Source: Chthoniobacterales bacterium (GTDB lineage: Bacteria > Verrucomicrobiota > Verrucomicrobiia > Chthoniobacterales > UBA10450). Taken from it: a stretch of DNA of 5,497 nucleotides. Below the pieces are notes generated by a model, which was not told the DNA's origin, searched no databases, and was given only the letters and a program-made list of their open reading frames with translations. The number at the start of each line of letters is the position of its first letter. Position 1 is the first letter of the stretch. The stretch spans positions 1 to 5,497 of the forward strand of contig JACCZQ010000337.1 in the NCBI GenBank assembly GCA_013695905.1. Direction: 5' to 3'. Positions 1 through 5,497 of the stretch are shown one piece after another. Made by a program: the position numbers and the translations under genes.

Positions 1-73
1 CACCTCCGGTGCTCTGCTCCGTGGAGCGCAGGCGCGGACCAACTCCGCCAGCGCTACCCTTCATTGCACTCAT
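1..73 (-). CDS. Possible N-terminal fragment of a third gene in the exosortase operon (runs off the left edge)
   Basis: On the minus strand an ATG at 73-71 lies 9 bp after the epsI stop codon (85-83) and opens a frame of 24 codons without a stop up to the window edge. It begins MSAMKGSAGGVGPRLRSTEQ. A second in-frame ATG is at 64-62. The position, directly behind an operon gene on the same strand, is what suggests a gene. The peptide has no recognisable motif and no SD site is visible. An open frame this short can occur by chance in GC-rich DNA. No function can be given. Confidence 0.3.
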   Translation of the reverse strand, partial: MSAMKGSAGGVGPRLRSTEQSTGG

Positions 74-82
74 GACAAAGCA

Positions 83-775
83 CTAGAGCAAAGCGGCACC
101 GTCCGGGCGCTTTAGCTCGGGCACGAGCAGGCGCATGAACTCTTCCATGACGGCCGCCGTCTCTTCTTCAGTTCGAGAGGGGTGCACCCAGCCTTCGGTG
201 ACGATGGCGGCCACGGTGACATAGGCCCAGCGTTGGTTTTGTCCACGCAGGATGCGGTCGCGTAGATCGATGGTCGTGCGCTCGAGATGGGACGCGGTCA
301 CGTCCTCGTGGCCAATGAAGCAGTAGTAGGTGATATTTCTGAGTGTCGCCTGGGTGTCGTCTTTTCGCTGCACAGAGCGCGCGGTGCGCAGGCGTGTGAG
401 TTCCAGTTGCCGGCCTTCGTCGAGCGGAAGAGCACGCGAGCTCGAGGCCTGGAGATTCCAGCCCTGCGCGGGCAGACAACGTTCCGGCCGATGGATGCTG
501 TTCGTCATGTCGTCGCCGGAAAGAACGATCGAGACGAAGATGCTGTCGCCGGCGAGGTTCGTGTACGTTTTTCGGGCGAATTCCGTATCTTTGGCCAGGA
601 CCTCCCGCTCCCGCTGCGTCACCTCAGCATCCTGGCCGATCCAGTCGCCGACGTAATTCGGAAGCACCATCGCGATACCCGCCGGACTGCTCTTCGTCGA
701 TTTCGGCAGCAGGAAAACCGTGGAAAAGCCCACCACGAGCACAATGGTGACGGTCAGCAGGCGCTTAGTAATCAT
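83..775 (-). CDS. epsI: EpsI family protein (exosortase-associated, periplasmic)
   Basis: This 230-residue protein has one N-terminal membrane segment or uncleaved signal at about residues 5-23. A soluble domain follows, carrying the EpsI hallmark SIHRPERCLPAQGW at about 93-106 with a conserved Cys100. Its length fits the family. EpsI proteins accompany exosortases in exopolysaccharide/PEP-CTERM loci. They occur either as a separate gene, as here, or fused to the C-terminus of the exosortase. Their biochemical role is unsettled, though they are tied to exopolysaccharide production. The ATG at 775-773 lies inside the 3' end of the exosortase gene, an 11-bp overlap that implies one transcript and coupled translation. 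The C-terminal half (helix near 205-220, EEFMRLLVPEL) is ordinary for the family. The family call is strong; the gene symbol follows the family name. Confidence 0.88.
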   Translation of the reverse strand: MITKRLLTVTIVLVVGFSTVFLLPKSTKSSPAGIAMVLPNYVGDWIGQDAEVTQREREVLAKDTEFARKTYTNLAGDSIFVSIVLSGDDMTNSIHRPERCLPAQGWNLQASSSRALPLDEGRQLELTRLRTARSVQRKDDTQATLRNITYYCFIGHEDVTASHLERTTIDLRDRILRGQNQRWAYVTVAAIVTEGWVHPSRTEEETAAVMEEFMRLLVPELKRPDGAALL

Positions 776-1721
776 AGGAAACTTTCTCTTTCTTTGTGGA
801 GGCCACCTTCAGTTCCGCCGGTTTGAGATTGATCAGCTTGCTGAAGAGCAGCATCGCGCCGATCGCGAACGGGAAGGACAAATAGCCCGACATATCGTGA
901 TACGGACCGCCCGCGATATCCTGGCCGAATAATCGCGCCACCACGAAGATCGAGACCAACCTTCCCGCATTGCCGATGATGGCGAAGAAGATGGCAGCCG
1001 CAAAAATCGAGAGTTTTTTCCAGAGCCGATCCTGGGTGAGATGGCCATAGATGGCCGAGAGCATCGCGATCGCCATAAGCGATCGGATGCCGCTACAGCC
1101 TTCGTCCACCTCGAATTGAAAGGCTCCATCCGCGGCATGGACGACCGTCCCGACCGTGTAAAGATTCATCCCGAAGAAATTACAAACCGCGCTCGCGGCA
1201 CCTGTCTCCAGGAACTGAAGTCGGGCCGTCGCGTGCGTGATGAAATTCAGCGGCACCATGAAGAAAAGGAACGCCGTGGGGAAGAGGAGGATCCGCGCCA
1301 CCTCTTTCCCCCACACGTAGAGAATGATCCCGTAGAGGACGAACGGGATGGCACTGAGCGAGATGCGCGCCTGCAGCGTCCGCGCGCCGAAAATGAAGAG
1401 CAGGATACCGCCGACGATAAACACCCAGCCCCACGGCGAAGAGCTGATCTTCGCCGCTCTCAATTTGTCACGCGCGTTCCAGACCAGGAAGGCGACGATG
1501 AACGGGATCAGCTTCGCGTGTTCGTAATTCGTCTCCGGGTTCCATGCCTCCCACGCCCAGAGCCAGGTGGAAAGCTGCCCCTGCGTGAAGAGTGGCACGA
1601 AGCCGAAGAAGTAAACCAGCGTCGCGGCGATCGCTGCCGCCAGCACCGCCTGGAGCGGGTTGTCCTGCAACCACTTCGTTGTCGAATCCCAAAGGCCAGG
1701 TGCTTTTGCGTCGCTGCTCAT
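765..1721 (-). CDS. Exosortase (exosortase/archaeosortase family membrane transpeptidase)
   Basis: This 318-residue polytopic inner-membrane protein has roughly eight hydrophobic segments, for example at about 24-46, 71-82, 98-112, 121-137, 144-162, 215-226, 236-250 and 280-296. The catalytic signature is complete: Cys209 in DEGCSGIRSL, Arg254 in GNAGRL and His275 in YHDMSGY. The N-terminal NYEHAKLIPFI (65-75) matches the conserved loop of the family. Exosortases are thought to cleave and transfer PEP-CTERM-type sorting tails at the cell surface, usually in organisms that make an exopolysaccharide. The gene is first in a minus-strand operon with epsI. No SD site precedes the ATG at 1721-1719. 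The Xrt subfamily cannot be decided by eye. The Lys-rich tail (309-314) is probably cytoplasmic. Confidence 0.93.
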   Translation of the reverse strand: MSSDAKAPGLWDSTTKWLQDNPLQAVLAAAIAATLVYFFGFVPLFTQGQLSTWLWAWEAWNPETNYEHAKLIPFIVAFLVWNARDKLRAAKISSSPWGWVFIVGGILLFIFGARTLQARISLSAIPFVLYGIILYVWGKEVARILLFPTAFLFFMVPLNFITHATARLQFLETGAASAVCNFFGMNLYTVGTVVHAADGAFQFEVDEGCSGIRSLMAIAMLSAIYGHLTQDRLWKKLSIFAAAIFFAIIGNAGRLVSIFVVARLFGQDIAGGPYHDMSGYLSFPFAIGAMLLFSKLINLKPAELKVASTKKEKVSYDY

Positions 1722-1732
1722 TCGGCGGGTAG

Positions 1733-1759
1733 ATTAGATGAACGCGGCAGACCACGCAA
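1733..1759 (-). promoter_or_regulatory. Candidate promoter of the exosortase-epsI operon (weak)
   Basis: Read on the minus strand, TCTAAT (1738-1733) differs from the -10 consensus at one base and lies 11 bp before the exosortase ATG. TTGCGT (1759-1754) could serve as a poor -35 element with a short 15-bp spacer. If used, the transcript would be almost leaderless, which would fit the absence of an SD site. The -35 element overlaps the left arm of the hairpin at 1756-1790. This is pattern matching only; such elements occur by chance. Confidence 0.22.
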
Positions 1760-1790
1760 CGGTTCGTCCGCCGATTCGGGCGACCGTTGC
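1756..1790. promoter_or_regulatory. Strong inverted repeat/hairpin in the divergent spacer
   Basis: Two perfect 8-base arms, GCAACGGT (1756-1763) and ACCGTTGC (1783-1790), are complementary. Inside them, after a single bulged T at 1764, CGTCCG (1765-1770) pairs with CGGGCG (1777-1782) with one G-U pair. The six-base loop is CCGATT. The result is a 14-bp stem with one bulge between divergently transcribed genes. No T-run follows on either strand, so it is not an ordinary intrinsic terminator. It could be an operator for a dimeric regulator or a structured 5' leader of the glycosyltransferase mRNA. The fold is seen directly; the role is inferred. Confidence 0.5.
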
Positions 1791-1828
1791 AAACAGGAGC
1801 CGAACTGGCACCTTCCGACTCCTCCGGC

Positions 1829-2569
1829 ATGCAATCCATCCCTGTCCTCGGAACGCCGCTCCTGGCGACGAATTATGCGGAGTTCACCGCGCATTGTCAG
1901 GAGCTGACGCGGCTGCATCACGCGACTGCGGTTGATCTGACGAATACGCAGATCGTGACAATGCGGCGGCACGAGCCGCTCTTTCGAGAGATCACCAGCC
2001 GGTTTGAGTATTTTGTGCCGGATGGGATGCCGCTGATCTGGGCGCTGAACCGGCGTGGCGCCGGGATGAAGGACCGCGTTTACGGGCCGAAGTTCATGCG
2101 GCACTGCATGCTGAACAGTCCTGCTCCGTTCACGCACTATTTGTTAGGCGGCTCCCCGGATTGTCTCCGGGCGCTCGAGGAGAAGCTCACGTCAGAACAG
2201 CCGCAGCTCCGGATCGTGGGACGGCGAAATGGCTACTTCGGGCCGGAGGAAGAGCCCGAGATTCTCGCGGAGATCACCGCGCTCTCGCCCGATTTCGTGT
2301 GGGTGGGGCTCGGCACGCCGAAGCAGCAGGATTGGATTCATCGGCACAAAGCGTCGATCACCCGCGGCGTGATTTTTGCCGTTGGCTTCGCCTTCGACGT
2401 GAACGCCGGGACAAAGCCGGACGCACCGGCGTGGATGCAGAAGCGGGGCCTCACGTGGCTGTTTCGTCTCGCGAGCGAGCCGCGGCGTCTTCTCACCCGC
2501 TACCTGCGTTACAATTCGCTGTTTCTCTTTTATCTTGGCAAAGACGCGATCTCGCCGACGCGCCGGTAA
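1829..2569 (+). CDS. WecG/TagA/CpsF family glycosyltransferase
   Basis: This 246-residue GT26-type enzyme would transfer a sugar such as an N-acetylmannosamine-type residue from a nucleotide sugar onto an undecaprenyl-diphosphate-linked acceptor at the inner face of the membrane. That places it in polysaccharide assembly. Motifs in order are VLGTP at 6-10, TNTQIV at 38-43, FVPDGMPLIWA at 62-72 with the conserved Asp65, RVYGPKFM at 83-90, LLGG at 105-108, the VWVGLGTPKQQDWI block at 158-170 and GFAFDVNAGTKPDAPAWMQK at 186-205. A basic, hydrophobic C-terminal segment follows at about 206-240, which in this family helps membrane attachment. The ATG at 1829 was chosen because it leaves the normal short N-terminus before VLGTP. 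An in-frame TTG at 1787 would add 14 residues, but it lies inside a hairpin and has no SD site. The gene diverges from the exosortase operon and probably serves the same surface polysaccharide. The exact sugar is unknown. Confidence 0.92.
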   Translation: MQSIPVLGTPLLATNYAEFTAHCQELTRLHHATAVDLTNTQIVTMRRHEPLFREITSRFEYFVPDGMPLIWALNRRGAGMKDRVYGPKFMRHCMLNSPAPFTHYLLGGSPDCLRALEEKLTSEQPQLRIVGRRNGYFGPEEEPEILAEITALSPDFVWVGLGTPKQQDWIHRHKASITRGVIFAVGFAFDVNAGTKPDAPAWMQKRGLTWLFRLASEPRRLLTRYLRYNSLFLFYLGKDAISPTRR

Positions 2570-2666
2570 GAACCGTTACGCAGGAATTCGGTGCCGGTTT
2601 GCTTCGTGCTGGCGGCTGGCTCATTATCATGGTGTGGACTCCGCCCCCACGAGCGAATTATTGGAA

Positions 2667-3002
2667 ATGATACGAGCGCTGCCCGATTGGCCGCGGCCGG
2701 AACGAGTGGGCCGAAAGGAGCAACTCGCGGTCGCCGCCGCCGGCGCCCGCCTTCTTTACGCCCGCGGCGCCCAGCGAGTCTGGTTGTTCGGTTCGATCGC
2801 CAAAGGGAGAAAGCTGGGCGTGCATAGCGATTTTGATTTCGCGACCGAAGGCCTCCCCCCCGACCGCTACCTGAATTCTCTTGGCACCTTGCTGCAACTG
2901 CTGCCGCTGCCGGTGGACCTGGTGGAAATGGAGTCGGCTTCGGAGATGTTTCGCGAGCGCATTCTTACGGAAGGAATTCTCCTGCCCGATGATGCAGATT
3001 GA
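2667..3002 (+). CDS. mntA: MntA-like minimal nucleotidyltransferase (antitoxin of HEPN/MNT pair)
   Basis: This 111-residue protein has a minimal pol-beta-type nucleotidyltransferase fold. LFGSIAKG (40-47) holds the Gly-Ser, and SDFDFA (54-59) supplies metal-binding Asp55 and Asp57. PVDLVE (82-87) supplies the third acidic residue, Asp84. The GS-to-DxD spacing is 11 residues, against the commonly quoted 10. EGLPPDRYL at 61-69 is typical of this antitoxin group. In the characterised Shewanella pair, MntA transfers AMP to a tyrosine of HepT and silences it. Here it lies directly upstream of, and overlaps by 14 bp, a HEPN gene with the matching motif. The ATG at 2667 is the most natural start; in-frame GTG at 2634 or TTG at 2535 are possible, but both would add non-conserved residues. 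The 97-bp gap after the glycosyltransferase shows no clear promoter or terminator. The symbol is by family analogy. Confidence 0.82.
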   Translation: MIRALPDWPRPERVGRKEQLAVAAAGARLLYARGAQRVWLFGSIAKGRKLGVHSDFDFATEGLPPDRYLNSLGTLLQLLPLPVDLVEMESASEMFRERILTEGILLPDDAD

Positions 3003-3495
3003 AGCCAACGATGCCGCGGCCTTGCGCGCCGTGCTTCGAAAAGACCTGGACGCGATCGCGCATCTGGAAGAGCACGCCCATGCCGTGGCGGGAACGGAAT
3101 TGGTTCGCTCGCAAACCGAGGCGCTCGGCTTCACCATCCATAACATCTACAACGCCCTCGATAATTCGTTCGTCCAGATTTCGCTCACCTTCGAAAACCA
3201 TGTGAAAGATCAAAGCCGATGGCATCGCGAAGTGCTGGAGAAAATGTTTCTGCCGGTGCCGCCCCTTCGACCAGCAGTCTTGCCGGCGACCGTGCATTCG
3301 TTGCTCGCGGACCTGCTCGCCTTCCGCCATGTCTTCCGTCACAGCTATGAGTCAACCCTCGATCGGGAAAAGACGCTGGCGTTATTTCACCGCTGGGCCG
3401 ATCGAGGCCAGGAAGTCCGAAGCGCACTCGAGAGTTTCTGCGCTCAACTCGCGCGGGCTTCGCAATCGTCCCGCCCCCAAAACGCCTCAGAATGA
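2989..3495 (+). CDS. hepT: HepT-like HEPN ribonuclease toxin
   Basis: This 168-residue, mostly helical protein has the HEPN active-site motif R-x4-H-x-Y, read as RHVFRHSY: Arg113, His118 and Tyr120. Arg and His form the metal-independent RNase centre; the Tyr is the residue adenylylated by MntA in the known system. The segments LGFTIHNIYNALDN (about 46-59), RWHRE (77-81) and RPAVLP (94-99) match the HepT-like subfamily of longer HEPN toxins. This indicates a complete domain of normal length. Two adjacent ATG codons (2989 and 2992) can start it, both inside the end of mntA. An AAGGA at 2971-2975 is 13-16 bases upstream, somewhat far for an SD site, so translational coupling is likely. The stop codon overlaps the next gene's start (ATGA). 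Predicted to be cytoplasmic. The target RNA is unknown. The toxin role is inferred from family and pairing. Confidence 0.82.
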   Translation: MMQIEANDAAALRAVLRKDLDAIAHLEEHAHAVAGTELVRSQTEALGFTIHNIYNALDNSFVQISLTFENHVKDQSRWHREVLEKMFLPVPPLRPAVLPATVHSLLADLLAFRHVFRHSYESTLDREKTLALFHRWADRGQEVRSALESFCAQLARASQSSRPQNASE

Positions 3496-4502
3496 CGCGC
3501 CTGGGGAACGTGCGCTTGCGGCTGGCGGTGAACGCATGCGCGCTCGTCGTCTCAATTCCCACACTCCTCGCGGCCGGGCCGCCGGTCTTTAAGGGCGTCA
3601 CCGTTTCCTGCCAGACGTGGGGCCGCGAGTGGCAGACGCCGGAAATGGCGCAAACGCTCGATGAGATCAAGTCGTTAGGCGCGAACAGCTTTGCCATTCA
3701 CCCTTACGCGCGAATTACGGAGGACGGGCATGTGCTTTTCCGCACGATTGACGAGAACCGTCACATCACGGTGCCGTTGGATTGGGCGCGGGAGCGTGGA
3801 CTTTCGGTCATGATGATTCCGCACATCGCTTATTGGGGGACGAAATTTCTTTGGCGGGGCGAGATCACTTTCGAGAGCGCGGCGGAGTGGGATAATTTTT
3901 TCAATGATTACGAAACCTGGATCGTGGAGATGGCGATAATCGCGCAGGCGCACCGCGTGGATCTTTTTTGCGTGGGCCTCGAATTTACCTACGCGGAAAA
4001 ATTTCCTGAGCGCTGGCTGAAGATTATCGCCGCCGTTCGCGCGGTCTATTACGGCAAGCTGACCTACGGAGGAAATTGGAATGAATTCGAGACGGTAAAG
4101 TTCTGGGACGCGCTCGATTACATCGGCGTGCTCGCGTATTTCCCGCTCACCAAAACACCGAATCCCACGAAACAGGAAATCGCCGAAGCCTGGGAGAAAC
4201 GCTGCGCCGAGCTTGAGCGCTTTGCAAAACGCAAAGGCAAGCAAATGATCTTCGTCGAGCTTGGATACAACGAGAGCGCGAAAGCTGCGGCCGAGCCGTG
4301 GAATTTCAAGACGGGCGGCGAGAACGCGGTCGAGATTCAGGCGCGTTGCATGGACGTGGCGCTGGCGTTGCCGGAGAAACATGCCTTCCTGGCCGGCGTT
4401 TTTCTTTGGAAATGGTTTCCCGAAGTGCCGTCGCGCGAGCAGGAAAATTTCCGACTTCAGACGCCCTCGATCAAGGCGATCATGGCGAAGCACTGGAAGT
4501 AA
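3492..4502 (+). CDS. Secreted GH113-like glycoside hydrolase (TIM barrel)
   Basis: This 336-residue protein starts with a Sec-type signal peptide: Arg residues at 3, 8 and 10, a hydrophobic core at about 11-27 and a likely cut after LLAA near 28. The rest resembles GH113 (beta-mannanase-like) TIM barrels. KGVTVSCQTWG at 34-44 and the NSFAIHPYAR strand at 65-74 come first, then VMMIPHIAYWG at 106-116. FCVGLEFT at 159-166 offers Glu164 as acid/base, YIGVLAYFPLT follows at 210-220, and IFVELGYN at 253-260 offers Glu256 as nucleophile. The late FLWKW at 304-308 fits the barrel end. Both expected catalytic Glu residues are present, so it is probably active on a beta-linked polysaccharide outside the cytoplasm. 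The substrate is not certain. There is no PEP-CTERM tail; it ends AIMAKHWK. The ATG at 3492 overlaps the hepT stop as ATGA, so it probably depends on upstream translation. Confidence 0.78.
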   Translation: MTRLGNVRLRLAVNACALVVSIPTLLAAGPPVFKGVTVSCQTWGREWQTPEMAQTLDEIKSLGANSFAIHPYARITEDGHVLFRTIDENRHITVPLDWARERGLSVMMIPHIAYWGTKFLWRGEITFESAAEWDNFFNDYETWIVEMAIIAQAHRVDLFCVGLEFTYAEKFPERWLKIIAAVRAVYYGKLTYGGNWNEFETVKFWDALDYIGVLAYFPLTKTPNPTKQEIAEAWEKRCAELERFAKRKGKQMIFVELGYNESAKAAAEPWNFKTGGENAVEIQARCMDVALALPEKHAFLAGVFLWKWFPEVPSREQENFRLQTPSIKAIMAKHWK

Positions 4503-4543
4503 GAGCTTGCGATCAAATTATTGAGATCGTGAAATAATGGCTC

Positions 4544-4780
4544 ATGACGGGAGAGCAGATCCGCAACCTTTACCGAGCGACGCCTTTTGAGCCATTTCGC
4601 GTTCACATGGCGAACGGCAGATCTGTGGACATCCCGCACCCGGATTTCATGCATCTGTCGCCGACCGGACGGCGCCTGATCGTGGACCGGGACGACGACA
4701 ACTTCGAGATCGTCGACGTGCTGCTGGTGACCAGCGTCGAGACACTGCCGCAGAACGGCACGGCGGCGGCGGATGGCTAA
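4544..4780 (+). CDS. Conserved small hypothetical protein (78 aa, PFEPFRVHMANGR type)
   Basis: This 78-residue soluble protein has no signal or membrane segment. Its layout is a short N-terminal helix (EQIRNLYRATPFEPF, 4-18), then strands RVHMANGRSVDIPHPDF (19-35), a turn LSPTGRRLIVD (38-48) and the end FEIVDVLLVTSVETL (54-68). Small proteins with this pattern ('PFRPF.i.ladGr...v.HPdf', then 'd..iiD.llVtsie') recur in Verrucomicrobiota, Planctomycetota and related genomes, often in several copies; this is from memory. Their function is unknown. The gene starts 41 bp after the GH113-like gene on the same strand. Only a weak purine stretch (near 4531-4534) precedes the ATG. The tail after about residue 69 (PQNGTAAADG) is low-complexity and GC-rich. 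Confidence 0.78.
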   Translation: MTGEQIRNLYRATPFEPFRVHMANGRSVDIPHPDFMHLSPTGRRLIVDRDDDNFEIVDVLLVTSVETLPQNGTAAADG

Positions 4781-4788
4781 AAGCTGCC

Positions 4789-4814
4789 CGCGAATCACGC
4801 GAATGGCCGCGAAA
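4789..4814 (+). repeat. Short tandem repeat of CGCGAAT units
   Basis: Three units stand in a row: CGCGAAT at 4789-4795, CGCGAAT at 4798-4804 and CGCGAAA at 4808-4814, with periods of 9 and 10 bases. They begin 8 bases after the stop codon of the small hypothetical gene. Similar strings of CGCGAAT are, from memory, common in intergenic DNA of some GC-rich bacteria. The function is unknown. Confidence 0.45.
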
Positions 4815-4820
4815 AGGAGC

Positions 4821-4838
4821 GGCGATTTTCCAACCGCC
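4821..4838. repeat. Short hairpin with GGAA loop on the minus-strand RNA
   Basis: GGCGATT (4821-4827) and AACCGCC (4832-4838) flank TTCC. As RNA from the minus strand this folds as a 7-bp stem (one G-U pair) capped by GGAA, a GNRA-type tetraloop. On the plus strand the same position is an A-C mismatch, so the fold favours minus-strand RNA. It may be a REP-like intergenic element; no coding function is seen. Confidence 0.35.
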
Positions 4839-4855
4839 TCTGCAGCCGGCGCGCC

Positions 4856-4872
4856 CCCGCGCCGCACGCGGG
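4856..4872. repeat. GC-rich hairpin upstream of purA
   Basis: CCCGCG (4856-4861) and CGCGGG (4867-4872) are perfectly complementary around a CCGCA loop. No T-run follows, so it is not a typical intrinsic terminator. It lies in the 246-bp spacer between the 78-residue protein and purA. It could be part of the same intergenic element as the hairpin at 4821-4838, or a leader structure of purA. Confidence 0.35.
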
Positions 4873-4876
4873 ATGA

Positions 4877-5497
<621 letters not shown>

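Noticed and set aside
1041..1907. A 288-codon plus-strand open frame opposite the exosortase gene
   Set aside because: It is antisense to an exosortase with complete catalytic residues. Its translation is a highly charged Arg/Glu-rich string without domain features, and it crosses the divergent spacer.
2535..2666. N-terminal extension of the MNT protein from TTG 2535 or GTG 2634
   Set aside because: The added residues are Arg-rich and unlike the family. The TTG start would overlap the glycosyltransferase gene by 35 bp, and a normal MNT domain begins at the ATG at 2667.
3675..4493. A 272-codon minus-strand open frame opposite the GH113-like gene
   Set aside because: It mirrors the codons of a convincing secreted hydrolase and shows no motif, signal peptide or ribosome site of its own.
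4517..4538. ATTATT ... AATAAT inverted repeat between the GH113-like gene and the small hypothetical gene, considered as a terminator
   Set aside because: It is only a 6-bp A/T stem with a 10-base loop and no T-run, so it is too weak to call.

Overview
This GC-rich window from a bacterial chromosome carries two gene groups that diverge from a spacer of about 107 bp, and it ends inside a housekeeping gene. The mix is an exosortase with its EpsI partner, a WecG/TagA-type glycosyltransferase, a small 'PFRPF-type' hypothetical protein and weak or absent Shine-Dalgarno (SD) sites. It best fits a Verrucomicrobiota-like Gram-negative, possibly a soil or metagenomic member. That assignment is inferred from gene content, not from a marker gene.

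Left part, minus strand (1721 down to 83): an exosortase, a polytopic transpeptidase-like cysteine protease with Cys/Arg/His intact, overlaps epsI by 11 bp. Together they form a compact protein-sorting and exopolysaccharide operon. A further minus-strand reading frame opens at 73 and runs off the left edge, so the operon may continue. No PEP-CTERM substrate is visible in the window.

Centre, plus strand (1829 to 4502): a WecG/TagA/CpsF glycosyltransferase comes first. After a 97-bp gap there is a two-gene HEPN/MNT module. It consists of a minimal nucleotidyltransferase (MntA-like antitoxin) that overlaps by 14 bp a HEPN protein (HepT-like RNase toxin) with an intact R-x4-H-x-Y motif. The HEPN stop codon overlaps the start of a secreted GH113-like (beta-mannanase-type) TIM-barrel protein as ATGA. 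The toxin-antitoxin pair is therefore sandwiched between, and on one side apparently translationally coupled to, carbohydrate-acting genes.

Right part, plus strand: a 78-residue conserved hypothetical protein is followed by a 246-bp spacer holding a small tandem repeat and two hairpins. Then comes the first 157 codons of purA (adenylosuccinate synthetase), truncated by the window end. An in-frame upstream ATG with a better SD site could add 37 residues to PurA.

The divergent spacer at 1722-1828 holds a strong bulged hairpin that overlaps the candidate promoter of the exosortase operon. This is the most notable non-coding structure in the window. No tRNA, rRNA, CRISPR array or insertion sequence was recognised.
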